From: Cyclobacteriaceae bacterium
GTDB lineage: Bacteria > Bacteroidota > Bacteroidia > Cytophagales > Cyclobacteriaceae
Length of the DNA stretch: 64,000 bases
Assembly (NCBI GenBank): GCA_958296015.1
Contig: CATQIH010000033.1
Location: 1 to 64,000 of the forward strand
Direction: 5' to 3'
Positions within the stretch are counted from its first letter, which is position 1; each line of letters starts with the position of its first letter. Made by a program: the position numbers and the translations under genes. The notes beneath the pieces were generated by a model. It was not told where the DNA came from. It worked only from the letters and a program-made list of their open reading frames with translations, and searched no databases. Shown piece by piece: positions 27,030-36,816 of the stretch.

Positions 27030-28502
27030 TTACTGGTTTACAATTTTTTGAGCCTTTGTATCAAATTTTATCAGTTGCGGCATGAGTATGTAAATAGCAT
27101 ACAATACAAACCCATAGGGCAGCTGCGAAATAGATGCCTGTGCGAAGTTGGCCACCGTCAGGGCAAAAAAGATGCTGATATAGGCCGCGTATAAAGCCCT
27201 GATGTGCGGATCTTTTGCTTTGAAATAATTGCTGATTCCTGTGACGATGATGACAAAATAAAGCGTGAAAACAATTATCAGTCCTACCCATCCTGTCTCC
27301 AGCGTCACTTTCAGATAGCCACTGTCCGGAGGAAAGCCTGCCAGTATATGATTGGGCGAGAATCGTACGCCGTCAGGCCCTGTGGTGGTCAGACCACCGC
27401 CAAAAGGGTGTGCATAGATGTAAGGCTGAATTCTGGCCCGGTTAACTTCTCTGACGTTCATAGAAGCGTCTTGGGTAGGCACAAAGGCCGACCTGATCCT
27501 GTTGATAGTGCTGTTATGCACAGGGGCGGTGAGAATAGCAATAAAAAGGAATAAAAACGTAGCACCTGCCAGTAGCGTTTTTTTACGATTCAGCGTCAAG
27601 AAGGCATAGACCAGGAAACCAGCGGGAATCATGGCATAGGCCGTACGGGTACCGGAATAAGACATGGATAAAAGCATCAGCAGGCTACTGATTAAAAGCA
27701 GCAACTTCTTCCGTCGGCTGTAGGGGCCCAGCAGCAATATGGAACAAAAGATACTACTAATTGCCATAAACATACCAAAAGCAGTACAGTCAGACAGAAA
27801 CGACCACTTGCGCCATCTGCCTTGAATAAAGTTCAGGCCAATGAGTTGCTTGGTGCTGGTGACCCAGGCCAGGTCATAGCTGGGTAGTCCGGCAAATTCC
27901 TGGTATAACCCGTAGATCGCTGCCAGCAGTGCGATACCCAACCATACTTTTGTGAAAATATTAACAAAATTCAGAGAATCGAAAACATGCATCAGAATGA
28001 TGTAGGTAAAGAACATATTGAGGATGCCCCGCGCTCCAAAGAGCCAGCCCGCCATAGAGGTAGCATTTGGGTTCAGTGCCTGTATCAGCAGGTACAACAA
28101 CCATATGCCCACCATAAAGGTGATAGGGTTTTGAAAAGTATGGTACATAGCTTTCCGTTTGATCAGTACGCCTATGAAAGCGGCGTATGTGAGCACTTCG
28201 GGAATGATACCAAAAGGAGCATCTACAAATCTTTTAGCAACAAAAACAAAAGAAGATACCAGAAAAATCGTGATAAAACCTACCTGTAAATCAATAATAC
28301 ACAATACGAGAAAGGGAATTCCTACAATAGCTCCCAGTAGCAAGATGCCTGCTTTGATGCCTAAAAACGCGATTACATAGGCAAAACCTACCGAGCATAG
28401 CGACAATGCCAGCATCAGCAAAAGCTGGCTGTGCTGATCAATCTGTTTGATCAGAGAAGTGAGCTGAAGAGTTAGTAGGGTCTTTTTACCGGATATATTC
28501 AC
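27030..28502 (-). CDS. O-antigen ligase / polymerase (Wzy/WaaL-like) membrane protein
   Basis: This 490-residue protein has about 11 membrane spans and a large periplasmic loop (about 330-410) containing 'AHPFGGGLTTTGPDGVRFSPNH', the region seen in Wzy/WaaL ligase and polymerase families ('H..YL...G..G'). It should polymerise repeat units or ligate polysaccharide on the periplasmic face. The start is GTG at 28502; no better start was seen. It comes after the 34-residue peptide gene and before the sulfotransferase. Wzy versus WaaL cannot be separated. Confidence 0.8.
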   Translation of the reverse strand: MNISGKKTLLTLQLTSLIKQIDQHSQLLLMLALSLCSVGFAYVIAFLGIKAGILLLGAIVGIPFLVLCIIDLQVGFITIFLVSSFVFVAKRFVDAPFGIIPEVLTYAAFIGVLIKRKAMYHTFQNPITFMVGIWLLYLLIQALNPNATSMAGWLFGARGILNMFFTYIILMHVFDSLNFVNIFTKVWLGIALLAAIYGLYQEFAGLPSYDLAWVTSTKQLIGLNFIQGRWRKWSFLSDCTAFGMFMAISSIFCSILLLGPYSRRKKLLLLISSLLMLLSMSYSGTRTAYAMIPAGFLVYAFLTLNRKKTLLAGATFLFLFIAILTAPVHNSTINRIRSAFVPTQDASMNVREVNRARIQPYIYAHPFGGGLTTTGPDGVRFSPNHILAGFPPDSGYLKVTLETGWVGLIIVFTLYFVIIVTGISNYFKAKDPHIRALYAAYISIFFALTVANFAQASISQLPYGFVLYAIYILMPQLIKFDTKAQKIVNQ

Positions 28503-28532
28503 AGAACGGAAAGTTAGTGGTACATAGGTTTA

Positions 28533-28637
28533 TCAGAAGAACATGATTTTTATAAATAGCATCAGGTACACCATACCAACAAAAGCGATGGTGAAGAATT
28601 TGATGATGTTTTCCGTATCAAATTTTTTGTATCTCAT
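28533..28637 (-). CDS. 34-residue single-span membrane peptide
   Basis: An ATG at 28637 opens a 34-codon frame ending TGA at 28533-28535. The product has a charged N terminus ('MRYKKFDTENIIKFF') and one hydrophobic span ('TIAFVGMVYLMLFIKIMFF'). It overlaps the end of the glycosyltransferase gene by 20 bp and lies 30 bp before the O-antigen ligase-like gene, so it fits the operon spacing. The + strand frame in the same place is likely a shadow. No family is recognised; it could be a small partner of the polymerase. Expression is unproved. Confidence 0.45.
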   Translation of the reverse strand: MRYKKFDTENIIKFFTIAFVGMVYLMLFIKIMFF

Positions 28638-29862
28638 GGTATTTAGCATTCAAGTTTTCTTCAATCAATTGATAGAGCTGGCTGGTGCGGTGCTCCCAGG
28701 TGTTTTTTCCGGCTTCTTCAACCCTTCTGGCCTTCAAGTCAGCAGCATCCTCATCAATAGCTCGCTGGATATTCTTTATAAACTGCTTGCCAGATTCCGA
28801 TATATAAGCCAGGTCGGCAAATGCCTGAATATCTTCGGAAAAAGAGGTGGACACCACAGGAAGCCCGGCCGCAAGATATTCATTGATCTTAAGCGGGTAG
28901 ATGCTTTCAGTCAGTGTATTACACTTAAAAGGGATGATGGCACATTTGGCTGATTGCAAATAGCCAGGCAGTTCTTCGAGTTGCTTTTTGCCGGTAAAAA
29001 CAATATTCTGATAGGTTGCCAGTCTTTTTGTTTCTTCTTTCTTTAAAGAATTCGGACCAACCAGTAACAGTATTTTTTCAGGGTAGGTGATGGCGATCTG
29101 CTCAAGCAACAGCACATCTATTCTTTGGTCAAGATGACCGGTGAAGATGACAATGTCCTGGTCTTGCAGTGGCATATCTTTGGGCATGGGCAGATCGCCC
29201 GAAAGTGCTGTATGGAAGATAGCGGTATCAGCCGCGTTGGGCAAATAGTATACTTTTTGGGTGTCCTGTTCTTTCAGCTTCTTTAATTTCAGCGAAGTGA
29301 CAAGCGTAAAATCAGCCCTTTGGCTTATTTCTTTTTCCAGTCTGCTGCCATGTTTCTGCACATAGCTGGCCTCACTGATGTCGTCTACCGTATGATAAAT
29401 GAACAGACTGGGCTTGAAGTTCGCCGGAAAAGAGCGGACGTAGAAAGGATTAAAAGAGTTGATAAAGATATACTCCGTGAGCTGATGATCTTTGACGATA
29501 CTGCTCAGCACTTTGCTCACCAGCTTGTTATTTAACTTCGACAGCATATCGTATACCTGATCATTTTCTACCCAGTTGATCGGGGCGACCAGCCGGGGTG
29601 TTACGATGGTGAGGTCGCTGCCCGGCAGGTTGAGCGGATGGTAGATGTTTCTGCCGAAAAGCAGAGCAGCAGTGCGTGCCTTCACACGGGGCTGCTGGTA
29701 CTGCCACAGGAAATCTTTGACTGTAAAAGGATTATCGATATAAAAGACCGGATGCGATTTTGCAATTTCTTTACATAGTGAGAAAGAAGTAGAGGCATAT
29801 TCCCCGTCCCACCTGGGCAAAGCCAGCATAATGAACGCCGTATCTTTATTGAGTTTCTTCAT
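28618..29862 (-). CDS. glycosyltransferase family 4/1-like
   Basis: This 414-residue protein has the two-domain GT-B shape of nucleotide-sugar glycosyltransferases: an N-terminal half with 'DNPFTVKDFLWQYQQP' and 'IYHTVDDISEASY', and a C-terminal half with 'DIVIFTGHLDQRID', a 'LVGPNS' strand, 'KCAIIPFKCN' and the donor-binding 'YLAAGLPVVSTSF' motif that includes a Glu. It should add a sugar during repeat-unit synthesis at the inner membrane. It lies 18 bp after the flippase stop. The sugar cannot be told. Confidence 0.85.
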   Translation of the reverse strand: MKKLNKDTAFIMLALPRWDGEYASTSFSLCKEIAKSHPVFYIDNPFTVKDFLWQYQQPRVKARTAALLFGRNIYHPLNLPGSDLTIVTPRLVAPINWVENDQVYDMLSKLNNKLVSKVLSSIVKDHQLTEYIFINSFNPFYVRSFPANFKPSLFIYHTVDDISEASYVQKHGSRLEKEISQRADFTLVTSLKLKKLKEQDTQKVYYLPNAADTAIFHTALSGDLPMPKDMPLQDQDIVIFTGHLDQRIDVLLLEQIAITYPEKILLLVGPNSLKKEETKRLATYQNIVFTGKKQLEELPGYLQSAKCAIIPFKCNTLTESIYPLKINEYLAAGLPVVSTSFSEDIQAFADLAYISESGKQFIKNIQRAIDEDAADLKARRVEEAGKNTWEHRTSQLYQLIEENLNAKYHEIQKI

Positions 29863-29880
29863 CTTTTTCTATGACTCCTA

Positions 29881-31239
29881 TTACTTCTTAAACTGGTTGA
29901 GGCTAAGCGTGTATAGCTGCATATAAGCCTGGATCGCGTGCCGTATCACGTTGACCAAGCGAACATGCAAGGCGCGGTACAGGTAAAACTGGTTGTATAC
30001 CGTACTTACGGTGTAAGTGAGCAGTGTGCCATAGGCAGCCCCGATCACCCCAAATTCCTGGATAAACAGATAGTTGAATACAATGTTCATCAGCGCATTG
30101 CGAACCACAAACCGGAAGTTCAGTGAGGCTTTTCCGATAGCTTCCAGGGTCACGCCCAGCTGTCTGTTCAACGGTAACAGCAAGCTGTAGAGTACTGTGA
30201 TTCTTAAAATGGGAGCAGCTTCCAGATAATCTTCACCGGCAATCAGTACCGTGATAGGCTCGGCAAAAATCAGGACGATGAGCACCACCGGTAAGACACA
30301 GCAAAGAATAGTGCCTACTGATTTCTCATACAGATATTTCGCCGACTGATTTCCTTCTGTGGCTACTTTTTGTGTAAGCTTGGGAAACAGTATGGAAGAA
30401 ATAGTGAGTGCAGGAATTTCCAGCAGATTGGCTATCCTCAGCGCAGGATTATAAATGGCAACAGCCAAAGGATTCATCATCCTACCCAGCATCCATGTAT
30501 CGGTATTTCGCATGAACATGGCACTCACGCTACTGCCAAACGTATATTTTCCATAACCAAACAGCTTGGTCACCCAATGCCATTCTGTGCTGAAAGAAAG
30601 CATCATATACCGGCGTGCATACACAAAGGAGATGCACACACTCATGCCGATAGCAGCTACCTGAAACCAGGCAAGATGTATTAGTGTAAGCGGCTGACCG
30701 GTGATATAACAGGTAAGAATACATGCCAGAAAGATGCCTTGTCGGGTAGCTTCGCTAAACAGAGAACCTTTAAAGTTCAGGTTTGCCTGCTGTACATAGT
30801 CAAAATGGTGGAGCAATACGAGTAGTAACAAGGCAATGAGATATATATCAAACAGCGGCTCCAAACCCGGCTGATCCCAGAAGATGCTTAGTCCTTTGGA
30901 AGAAATGAACAGTAAAAAACCAATAACCAGCGTGATTAGTAAATTTAGGATCAGAGAGGCATTCAGTACTTTTGCTTTGTCTTCGTCTTCCTGGTAATAT
31001 TTGATAAGGGGATTTCTGATAAAGCCTGCTTTGATTAGCTCAATGACCGTAGCCACGGAGATAAACAGCATCCAAATACCGTATTCCACCTGCGTCAGCA
31101 TACGTAACAGCAAAAAGAAACTGGCAAAGCCGAACAGCGACACCGACAAACGGTTAAAAAGGATCAACAATCCGGATTTTATCCAGTATGATCCTTTTGC
31201 CTTTTCCCATATGCTGTTTATCTGTCGGGTCATAAGCAT
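29881..31239 (-). CDS. polysaccharide flippase (Wzx-like, MATE/MOP family)
   Basis: This 452-residue protein has about 12-14 hydrophobic spans and the layout of oligosaccharide flippases such as Wzx and RfbX: 'ILFNRLSVSLFGFASFFLLL' at the start, 'GYGKYTFGSSVSAMFMRNTD' in the middle, and 'VLYSLLLPLNRQLGVTLEA' later. It should move lipid-linked repeat units across the inner membrane. The ATG at 31239 overlaps the TolC-like stop by one base; a second ATG at 31233 is also possible. No ABC exporter genes were seen, so a Wzx/Wzy-type pathway is likely. Confidence 0.85.
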   Translation of the reverse strand: MLMTRQINSIWEKAKGSYWIKSGLLILFNRLSVSLFGFASFFLLLRMLTQVEYGIWMLFISVATVIELIKAGFIRNPLIKYYQEDEDKAKVLNASLILNLLITLVIGFLLFISSKGLSIFWDQPGLEPLFDIYLIALLLLVLLHHFDYVQQANLNFKGSLFSEATRQGIFLACILTCYITGQPLTLIHLAWFQVAAIGMSVCISFVYARRYMMLSFSTEWHWVTKLFGYGKYTFGSSVSAMFMRNTDTWMLGRMMNPLAVAIYNPALRIANLLEIPALTISSILFPKLTQKVATEGNQSAKYLYEKSVGTILCCVLPVVLIVLIFAEPITVLIAGEDYLEAAPILRITVLYSLLLPLNRQLGVTLEAIGKASLNFRFVVRNALMNIVFNYLFIQEFGVIGAAYGTLLTYTVSTVYNQFYLYRALHVRLVNVIRHAIQAYMQLYTLSLNQFKK

Positions 31240-31952
31240 TAGAGTGCAGATTCTAAGGACACACCAATATATGACTCTAATCGTGCTTTTTCTATTTTCG
31301 CCTGCATTTCCTGCTGAAGTAACGTAGCTCTTACTATGCTATAGCTGTTGGTGATCTTGTTGTATTCATCCAACGTAGCTTCGCCTATCTTGAACTTCTC
31401 AGAAATAGTCAGAAAATTGGCGTAGGTATCTTCGTTTTCTTCTGTGCGTATCTGCAAGAGCTGATTTGCCAACTGATAGTTATAATACTGTTCCAACACC
31501 TCAGCCCTTACTTTGAGTTTCTGCGCGTTCAGCATCTGTCCTGCAATAGTCACTTCTTTTTTAGCAATCTTTATGCTGGTTGGCGTAGTAATAATGTCGC
31601 CTAAGCTAACACCCAGCGCAATGTTATATTTGGGATAAGCCAACAACCTGCCAGTGGCGTTCGGGTCTTGTGCAGGGCCGGAGCCTAAGGTGTTGTCGTT
31701 GATATTATAGACAGCTCGCATGTTTTTTGTCCAGCCCCATTTAGACAGAGATACATTTTTTTCAGCAATCTCCACCTGGTCCTGATAGGTTTCATTCATC
31801 GGATGGTTTTGCCAGGCGAGCCTGACCAGTTTTTCCTCTACTGCATTGTCCCCGTCATATTCTTTTGGTGTGATGATCTTGTTATAATCAACAGTTTGTG
31901 CCATACTTACGGAAGTAAGCAGGAGCATAAAAAATACATTCGCTATTTTCAT
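31239..31952 (-). CDS. half-length TolC-like outer-membrane protein
   Basis: This 237-residue protein has a signal peptide (about 1-19, 'SMAQ') and one TolC-type repeat with the helical hairpin 'KLKVRAEVLEQYYNYQL' and the terminal 'LESYIGVSLE', which matches how TolC proteins end. Normal TolC subunits are about 430-490 residues with two such repeats, so this is about half size. The frame is intact. A TTG at 31961 is rejected for the ATG at 31952. It follows the Wzc-like gene by 29 bp, where a Wza-type pore would be expected. Confidence 0.75.
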   Translation of the reverse strand: MKIANVFFMLLLTSVSMAQTVDYNKIITPKEYDGDNAVEEKLVRLAWQNHPMNETYQDQVEIAEKNVSLSKWGWTKNMRAVYNINDNTLGSGPAQDPNATGRLLAYPKYNIALGVSLGDIITTPTSIKIAKKEVTIAGQMLNAQKLKVRAEVLEQYYNYQLANQLLQIRTEENEDTYANFLTISEKFKIGEATLDEYNKITNSYSIVRATLLQQEMQAKIEKARLESYIGVSLESAL

Positions 31953-31981
31953 ATCAATCAATATTAGAAATACGTTCGATG

Positions 31982-34142
31982 TTAAAGATTTTCCGGGCTC
32001 ACTTTATTCAAAATCACCGCCACGGTATGCTGCTCCATGCTTTTTAGGTATTCAAGGCCGTCCTGCGATAGGTTATTCAGGCTGGTTTCCGCATCAAAAA
32101 CCTGGATGATCTTGTCTGCATAGTGCATGAGTTCTTTTGTGTCGGCATATTCTACCAAAGGTGCACCTTCTATAAAAATGTACTGGTATTTCAACAGCAG
32201 CTTTTCTAGTAACCCTTTGAAGTCCACTTGGGCAAACACTTCAGAGGGGGAATAAGGGCCACCCTCGCAGCCTAAGATGTCGATGCCCTTGTGGGCTGTG
32301 CCAGAGACCAGCTGCTCTGGATCAATGTTGCTGCCCGTCAGGTATTTTTCCAGCGCAGGTTTGGCTCCATACGTTTTGGTGAGGCCATTGTGCTTAAAAT
32401 TGGTATCAATGAGCAATACCTTTTTCATGTTTAGGCTCAGAGAATAGGCTAATGATAACATGGCAGAGGACTTTCCTTCTCGAGTATTTAGGCTACTGAA
32501 CAACAGCACCCTGGCACCCGAATTTTCGATCTCGTGTCTGATCTTTCGCAAATTCTCTCTGTAAAGTATCAGCTCACTACCTGCCTCGCTGGAAAGTGAC
32601 TCCAGGTTGATAGACTTAGGCTTGATTTTGTTCAGATAGCCCATAGCTTTTAGTTGCGTAAACTCCTCGAGTAGTTCCGGATTTTTAGGTTTTCGGTTAA
32701 AAAATTCCATGCCAATGAAAGCAACACTGGAAAGGCAAGCACTCAAGGCACCGGCCAGCAAGACAATCAGTATTTTTTTGGACTTGACAGGCTCATCTGC
32801 CGGGTAGCCGAGTTCTACCTGGCTCAGCGTGTTGCCCACATTCCGGGAAGTAAGCCTGGTGCTATTGAGCTTGTCGAGTAGGCTAAGATAAGCATCCTGT
32901 GCCACAGAAATTTCTCTTTCCAGTGCCGAAATCTGAGCCTCTTTGGAAGCAAAACCTGAAATACTGCTTTTCAGCCTGTGGATTTCATCTGATAGCGAAG
33001 CGGCACTGGCCGTAGCAATTTCCAGTTCCACTTCGTTGTTGATCTTGTTGTTGACGAGTTCGCGTTTTGTATTGTTGCTGCTCATGGCTGAGTTGCTGGT
33101 TGAGTTGCGAATCTGGCTTTGCAGTTCTTTTCTCAGGTCTTCCAATTGCGCTTTGAACTGTGCATTTTTGGGCTGATCAATCAACTGCTCGTTGAGTTTG
33201 CTGATTTTGTTCTTCGTATCCAGAATCTGTGCATTGATCACTTCTGTCTGGTTCTCCAAATAGTTGAGGTCCTGACCGCTGAGCTGCGTGGTCAGTCGTT
33301 TGTTGGCCTGTTCCAGACCGATAATCTTTTTCCGCTCTTCCTCTCTTTTTACCTCAAGCTCACGAATCTGGTCGATGATGGATTGGCTTTGCACATCCAG
33401 ATTGACCACTTCGTTGTATGACTTGAAGTTTTTCAGGGCATTTACTTTTTCATCCAGTTCCTTCTTCTTATCATCAGACAATTTTGACAGAAACTCTACC
33501 GAGTTGGTAGAGCGTTCACTGCGGATGGTGATGTAGTACCGGATAAACTCTTTACATAGCGTATTGACAGCAAAAGCTGATAACTTCGGATCTTCTGAGA
33601 TGAACTCGAATTTAATATAGTCGGTGCTGGGAATACGGTAGATAGTGAGGTCTTCCTTCAGCGACTTGTTATCGTATTTCATGTCTTTTAAAAAGTCCAG
33701 GTACACAAGGTCTGCCTCTTCGGAAGAAGACAACACTTTGATAGAATCCAGTTTGTTTTTAAATACAGCTTTTGCCTGCTGAAGAAATTGTGCTGAGTAT
33801 TTTTCTTTGATATCCTCATCAAATGGCCGAAAGGGCTTCTTTGCTTCCAGGTCATGCAAGATGATACGATAAGAGAGCAGGCTCAATACCTGGCGCGAAC
33901 GGATGTTCTCTACCAGGTTACTGAACTTATTTTCTGTAGAAAAATAGTTGTTGACTTCGGCGTTGTCGCTCAGAGAAACTGCCTGCTGATCGGTGATACC
34001 TGTGGCCAGCTGTGCTGTGGATATATAAGAATTGCGAACAGACAGCGAAAAAAAAGCCGGCAGCTACCACTGCAATTGAGGTGATCAGCATGATCAACCA
34101 CTTTTTTCTGTAGAGTATCTTGAATAAATTGACCAGCTCCAT
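31982..34142 (-). pseudogene. Wzc-like polysaccharide co-polymerase / tyrosine kinase, split by a one-base frameshift
   Basis: The ATG at 34142 opens 'MELVNLFKILYRKKWLIM', the first membrane segment of a Wzz/Wzc protein, but the frame stops after 71 codons. The rest continues in another frame from 'SLSVRNSYISTAQLATG' at 34048. An 8-T run (coding strand; 34048-34055) joins them; 7 Ts would give one 719-residue protein. The remainder has the coiled-coil periplasmic region, a second span, Walker A 'REGKSSAML', Walker A' 'VLLIDTNF' and 'IFIEGAPL'. The C terminus lacks a tyrosine cluster. It should set polymer length with the exporter. The break may be sequencing error, a phase-variable tract, or a dead gene. 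Confidence 0.88.
34048..34055 (-). repeat. homopolymer run (8 T on the coding strand) at the frameshift
   Basis: Eight A on the + strand (T on the coding strand) follow the codons for Ala28-Gly29. Seven would restore the frame of the Wzc-like gene. The run sits just inside the first membrane segment. It is a good site for polymerase slippage in replication or sequencing. Confidence 0.8.
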
Positions 34143-34347
34143 ATTATATTTGCATCATATATTATAAGAATAATTATGCAAATTAACAGAAAGTATTTCA
34201 TTTGTGAAATAAAAAGTATAATTAATTTAATATAAAATGTAAAAATAGCTATTCAATGCTATAGATACTGTTTTGTATTATTGCCAGCCGATAAGCGTAG
34301 CGTTTTTCGATGTAACATATATGGATAAACTGTAAAGTAATGGTCTA

Positions 34348-35760
34348 TCAGAATGAAAAGAAGCTGATTTCAACCCTTCTGTTTTTGGCTTTTCCTTCTG
34401 CTGACTGATTGTTGGAAGCAGGTTGAGTAGCCCCTTTTCCAAAGGTGATGATTCTGCCTTCATCAATGCCACCATCAGTCAGGAACTTTTTGATAGCCTG
34501 CGATCTTCGGATAGAAAGCTTCAAATTATAGTCACTGCCTCCTGTATCATCAGCATGGCCTACTATTTTGGTATTGAGGGTAGGGTTCTGGTTCATACGG
34601 CTGAGTAGTTGATCAAGGTTTTGCTGTGCAGCTTGTGTCAGATCATCGGCATTGAGGTTAAAGTAAACAACTTCCATATCGCTGGCATCGTTACCATTCT
34701 GGTTGCCAGTAGATTTTCCTTTCTTAAATGCTTCGAGCAGTTTTTGTGTTTCAGAGATCAGTGCCTGTGTTTCTGTGGAAGTGCTGTCTTCTTTTTGAAT
34801 AATCTTGGAGAGGTTCCCTCTGTTTTGAATCCTGTTGGCTAGTGCATCTTCCCTTTCCTGCTGGCTTATAGCTTTTGCATAATAAACATCCGCTGATTTG
34901 CCAGCGCGATTGCTAACAAAAAACGCCTCGTTGCTGCCATTGATGGTCAGGTAGGCATCAAATCCGATAGAGTTGATACCATCGCCCAGGTTTTCGGGTT
35001 GTGTCCATTGCGTCCAGGTACTATCCAGGCGGGTAGTGTAAAATATATCGGCATTGCCGTAGCCGGGATGTCCATTACTTGAGAAATACAAAGTCTTTTT
35101 ATCTTTTGATAGAAACGGAGAAATTTCAAAGCCCGAGGTATTGATGACAGGGCCAAGGTGGAGTAGTTCAGACCACTGGCCGGTCTGCGGGTCTTTCAAA
35201 CTAACAAAAAGGTCTTCCTGCCCCAGCGACTGGTCATTTTGCATAGATACCAGGGCTATATCTTCGGTAGCTGTGATGTATATGCTATAATAATTCCCCA
35301 GTTTGGAATCCAGTCCAGGAATGACCAGTTGTTGGGGAGCCTGCCATTGGTTTTCCCTATACAATGAAAAAGCAAGGCCAGGGCTGGTTTCTTTTGCTCC
35401 ATAATCATTGAGTGCGTAGAGCGTTTTTCCAGAGGCTGATACCCCAACCACCGCATTGTTGTCTTTATTATTAAGGTTTGGCAGGTTGTTTTTTGGTATT
35501 TCCCACTGATCGTTCCCGCTTCGTTTGCTGTACCAGATATCCTGGCCCGATATTTCGCCTCCTGTATTTTCTGCATATAGTGTGCGGACAAAATAGAGGG
35601 TATGGTCACTATCAGAATAGATAGGGAAACTCTCTTCAGACTGGCTGTTGATGGTATCGGAGAGCACGACCGGCTGCCCAAAAAACAACCGTTGACTAAA
35701 AGCCTCATGATGCCAGCTGCTGATGAAAATAAGTGTAAGAATCGTAATGAAAGATCTCAT
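34348..35760 (-). CDS. OmpA family protein with N-terminal PD40-type beta-propeller
   Basis: This 470-residue protein has a signal peptide (about 1-22), PD40/WD40-like blades such as 'DKKTLYFSSNGHPGYGNADIF' and 'FDAYLTINGSNEAFFVSNRA', and a C-terminal OmpA domain (about 355-468) with 'VVYFNLNADDLTQ', 'IVGHADDTGGSDYN' and 'LSIRRSQAIKKFL' for peptidoglycan binding. It would link the outer membrane to peptidoglycan at the cell surface. It is the last gene of a four-gene operon with PorP/SprF and two giant surface proteins; PD40-OmpA proteins with PorP/SprF are common T9SS accessory sets in Bacteroidota. Confidence 0.88.
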   Translation of the reverse strand: MRSFITILTLIFISSWHHEAFSQRLFFGQPVVLSDTINSQSEESFPIYSDSDHTLYFVRTLYAENTGGEISGQDIWYSKRSGNDQWEIPKNNLPNLNNKDNNAVVGVSASGKTLYALNDYGAKETSPGLAFSLYRENQWQAPQQLVIPGLDSKLGNYYSIYITATEDIALVSMQNDQSLGQEDLFVSLKDPQTGQWSELLHLGPVINTSGFEISPFLSKDKKTLYFSSNGHPGYGNADIFYTTRLDSTWTQWTQPENLGDGINSIGFDAYLTINGSNEAFFVSNRAGKSADVYYAKAISQQEREDALANRIQNRGNLSKIIQKEDSTSTETQALISETQKLLEAFKKGKSTGNQNGNDASDMEVVYFNLNADDLTQAAQQNLDQLLSRMNQNPTLNTKIVGHADDTGGSDYNLKLSIRRSQAIKKFLTDGGIDEGRIITFGKGATQPASNNQSAEGKAKNRRVEISFFSF

Positions 35761-35778
35761 AATGCAATTGTGTAGTAT

Positions 35779-36798
35779 TTACCAAAGATAAGGAGATGTG
35801 TCCTTATGGTTAAACAGCATAAACCCTAATACTATTTCATGTACATTGGTTGAAAAGTTGCCAGTTTGGGCAATGCTATAATCGTAAGAGTAATTGACGT
35901 TGATAAAATCGCTGATCGTGATGCCCGCCATACCTGCCAGTGTTTGCGTATTGCGGTAAGAGGCACCCACCCAGAGCATGTTGTTAAACTTGAACCGAAG
36001 GTTTGCGTCGAACAGCAAAGGCTCTATACCATTGTATCTGGCAAACAGGCCCGGCAGCATCACAACGTTGTTGCTGAGCGGCACAATAAGCCCGGCTATT
36101 GCATAATGGTTCAGGCTTTGCTTTCCTGACAAATCAGATGTAGCACCTACCTGGTTTTGCAGCAGGCGGGTGGCTGAGTAGCCAGCATAAAATTTCTTTC
36201 CATACAAAAATAGCCCGGCATTCACATCCAGGTCAGTCGTGCGTCCTTGTTGCGATAGGTAAGCTTCCAGTACGTTATCCTGCTGATCATCTCCAAGGTT
36301 GATACCACTGGCATCTATTTTTCGGCTGTTGAGTCCGGCAGAAAGACCCATTGAAAGCGTGAGGTCGTTGGACACTGCCCAGTGAAAGGCATAACTGGCA
36401 AAAACTGACTGCTGCGAAAAGATGCCCTGCCGGTCGCTGACAATATAGCCGCCCAACCCATGGTGAAAAGGATTGAGCTTTCTGGCACCACCTTCGTTCT
36501 GAAAACGAGTATACATGTTTGGGTCACTGACACGCAAAGAATTGTTCTGGTAGGGAAATTCGTTTTCTTTTTTCGATAAGGCACTGTGTACGCTGACAAA
36601 AAAAGTCTCCGGTGCACCTTCTATACCCGACCATTGCTGGCGATAGCCCAGTTTCAGGTCCATAAATTCTTCAGTGCCTGTGATAGCCGGATTGAAAGTG
36701 ATCGCGTTCTGAAAATACTGGCTAAACCGGAAAGGCTGCTGCGCCAGCAAAGTCAGTGGCAATGCCAGGAGTATGCAAATTGTAAAAAATTTCTTCAT
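35779..36798 (-). CDS. PorP/SprF family type IX secretion membrane protein
   Basis: This 339-residue protein has a signal peptide (about 1-19) and the beta-rich pattern of PorP/SprF: 'FRFSQYFQNAITFNPAITGTEEF' right after the signal, 'LGYRQQWSGIEGAPETF', and a C-terminal 'INVNYSYDYSIAQTGNFS...HEIVLGFML'. Members are outer-membrane barrels that help particular T9SS cargo cross or attach to the surface, as SprF does for the adhesin SprB. Genes for two giant T9SS cargo proteins lie directly upstream, so they are its likely cargo. The stop-to-start gaps (18 bp on both sides) support one operon. Confidence 0.9.
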   Translation of the reverse strand: MKKFFTICILLALPLTLLAQQPFRFSQYFQNAITFNPAITGTEEFMDLKLGYRQQWSGIEGAPETFFVSVHSALSKKENEFPYQNNSLRVSDPNMYTRFQNEGGARKLNPFHHGLGGYIVSDRQGIFSQQSVFASYAFHWAVSNDLTLSMGLSAGLNSRKIDASGINLGDDQQDNVLEAYLSQQGRTTDLDVNAGLFLYGKKFYAGYSATRLLQNQVGATSDLSGKQSLNHYAIAGLIVPLSNNVVMLPGLFARYNGIEPLLFDANLRFKFNNMLWVGASYRNTQTLAGMAGITISDFINVNYSYDYSIAQTGNFSTNVHEIVLGFMLFNHKDTSPYLW

Positions 36799-36816
36799 AT
36801 AAGTGATGCAGTATGT

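Noticed and set aside
34143-34347. Possible short gene upstream of the Wzc-like gene
   Set aside because: The region is very AT-rich with no sensible start or composition; it is more likely promoter DNA.
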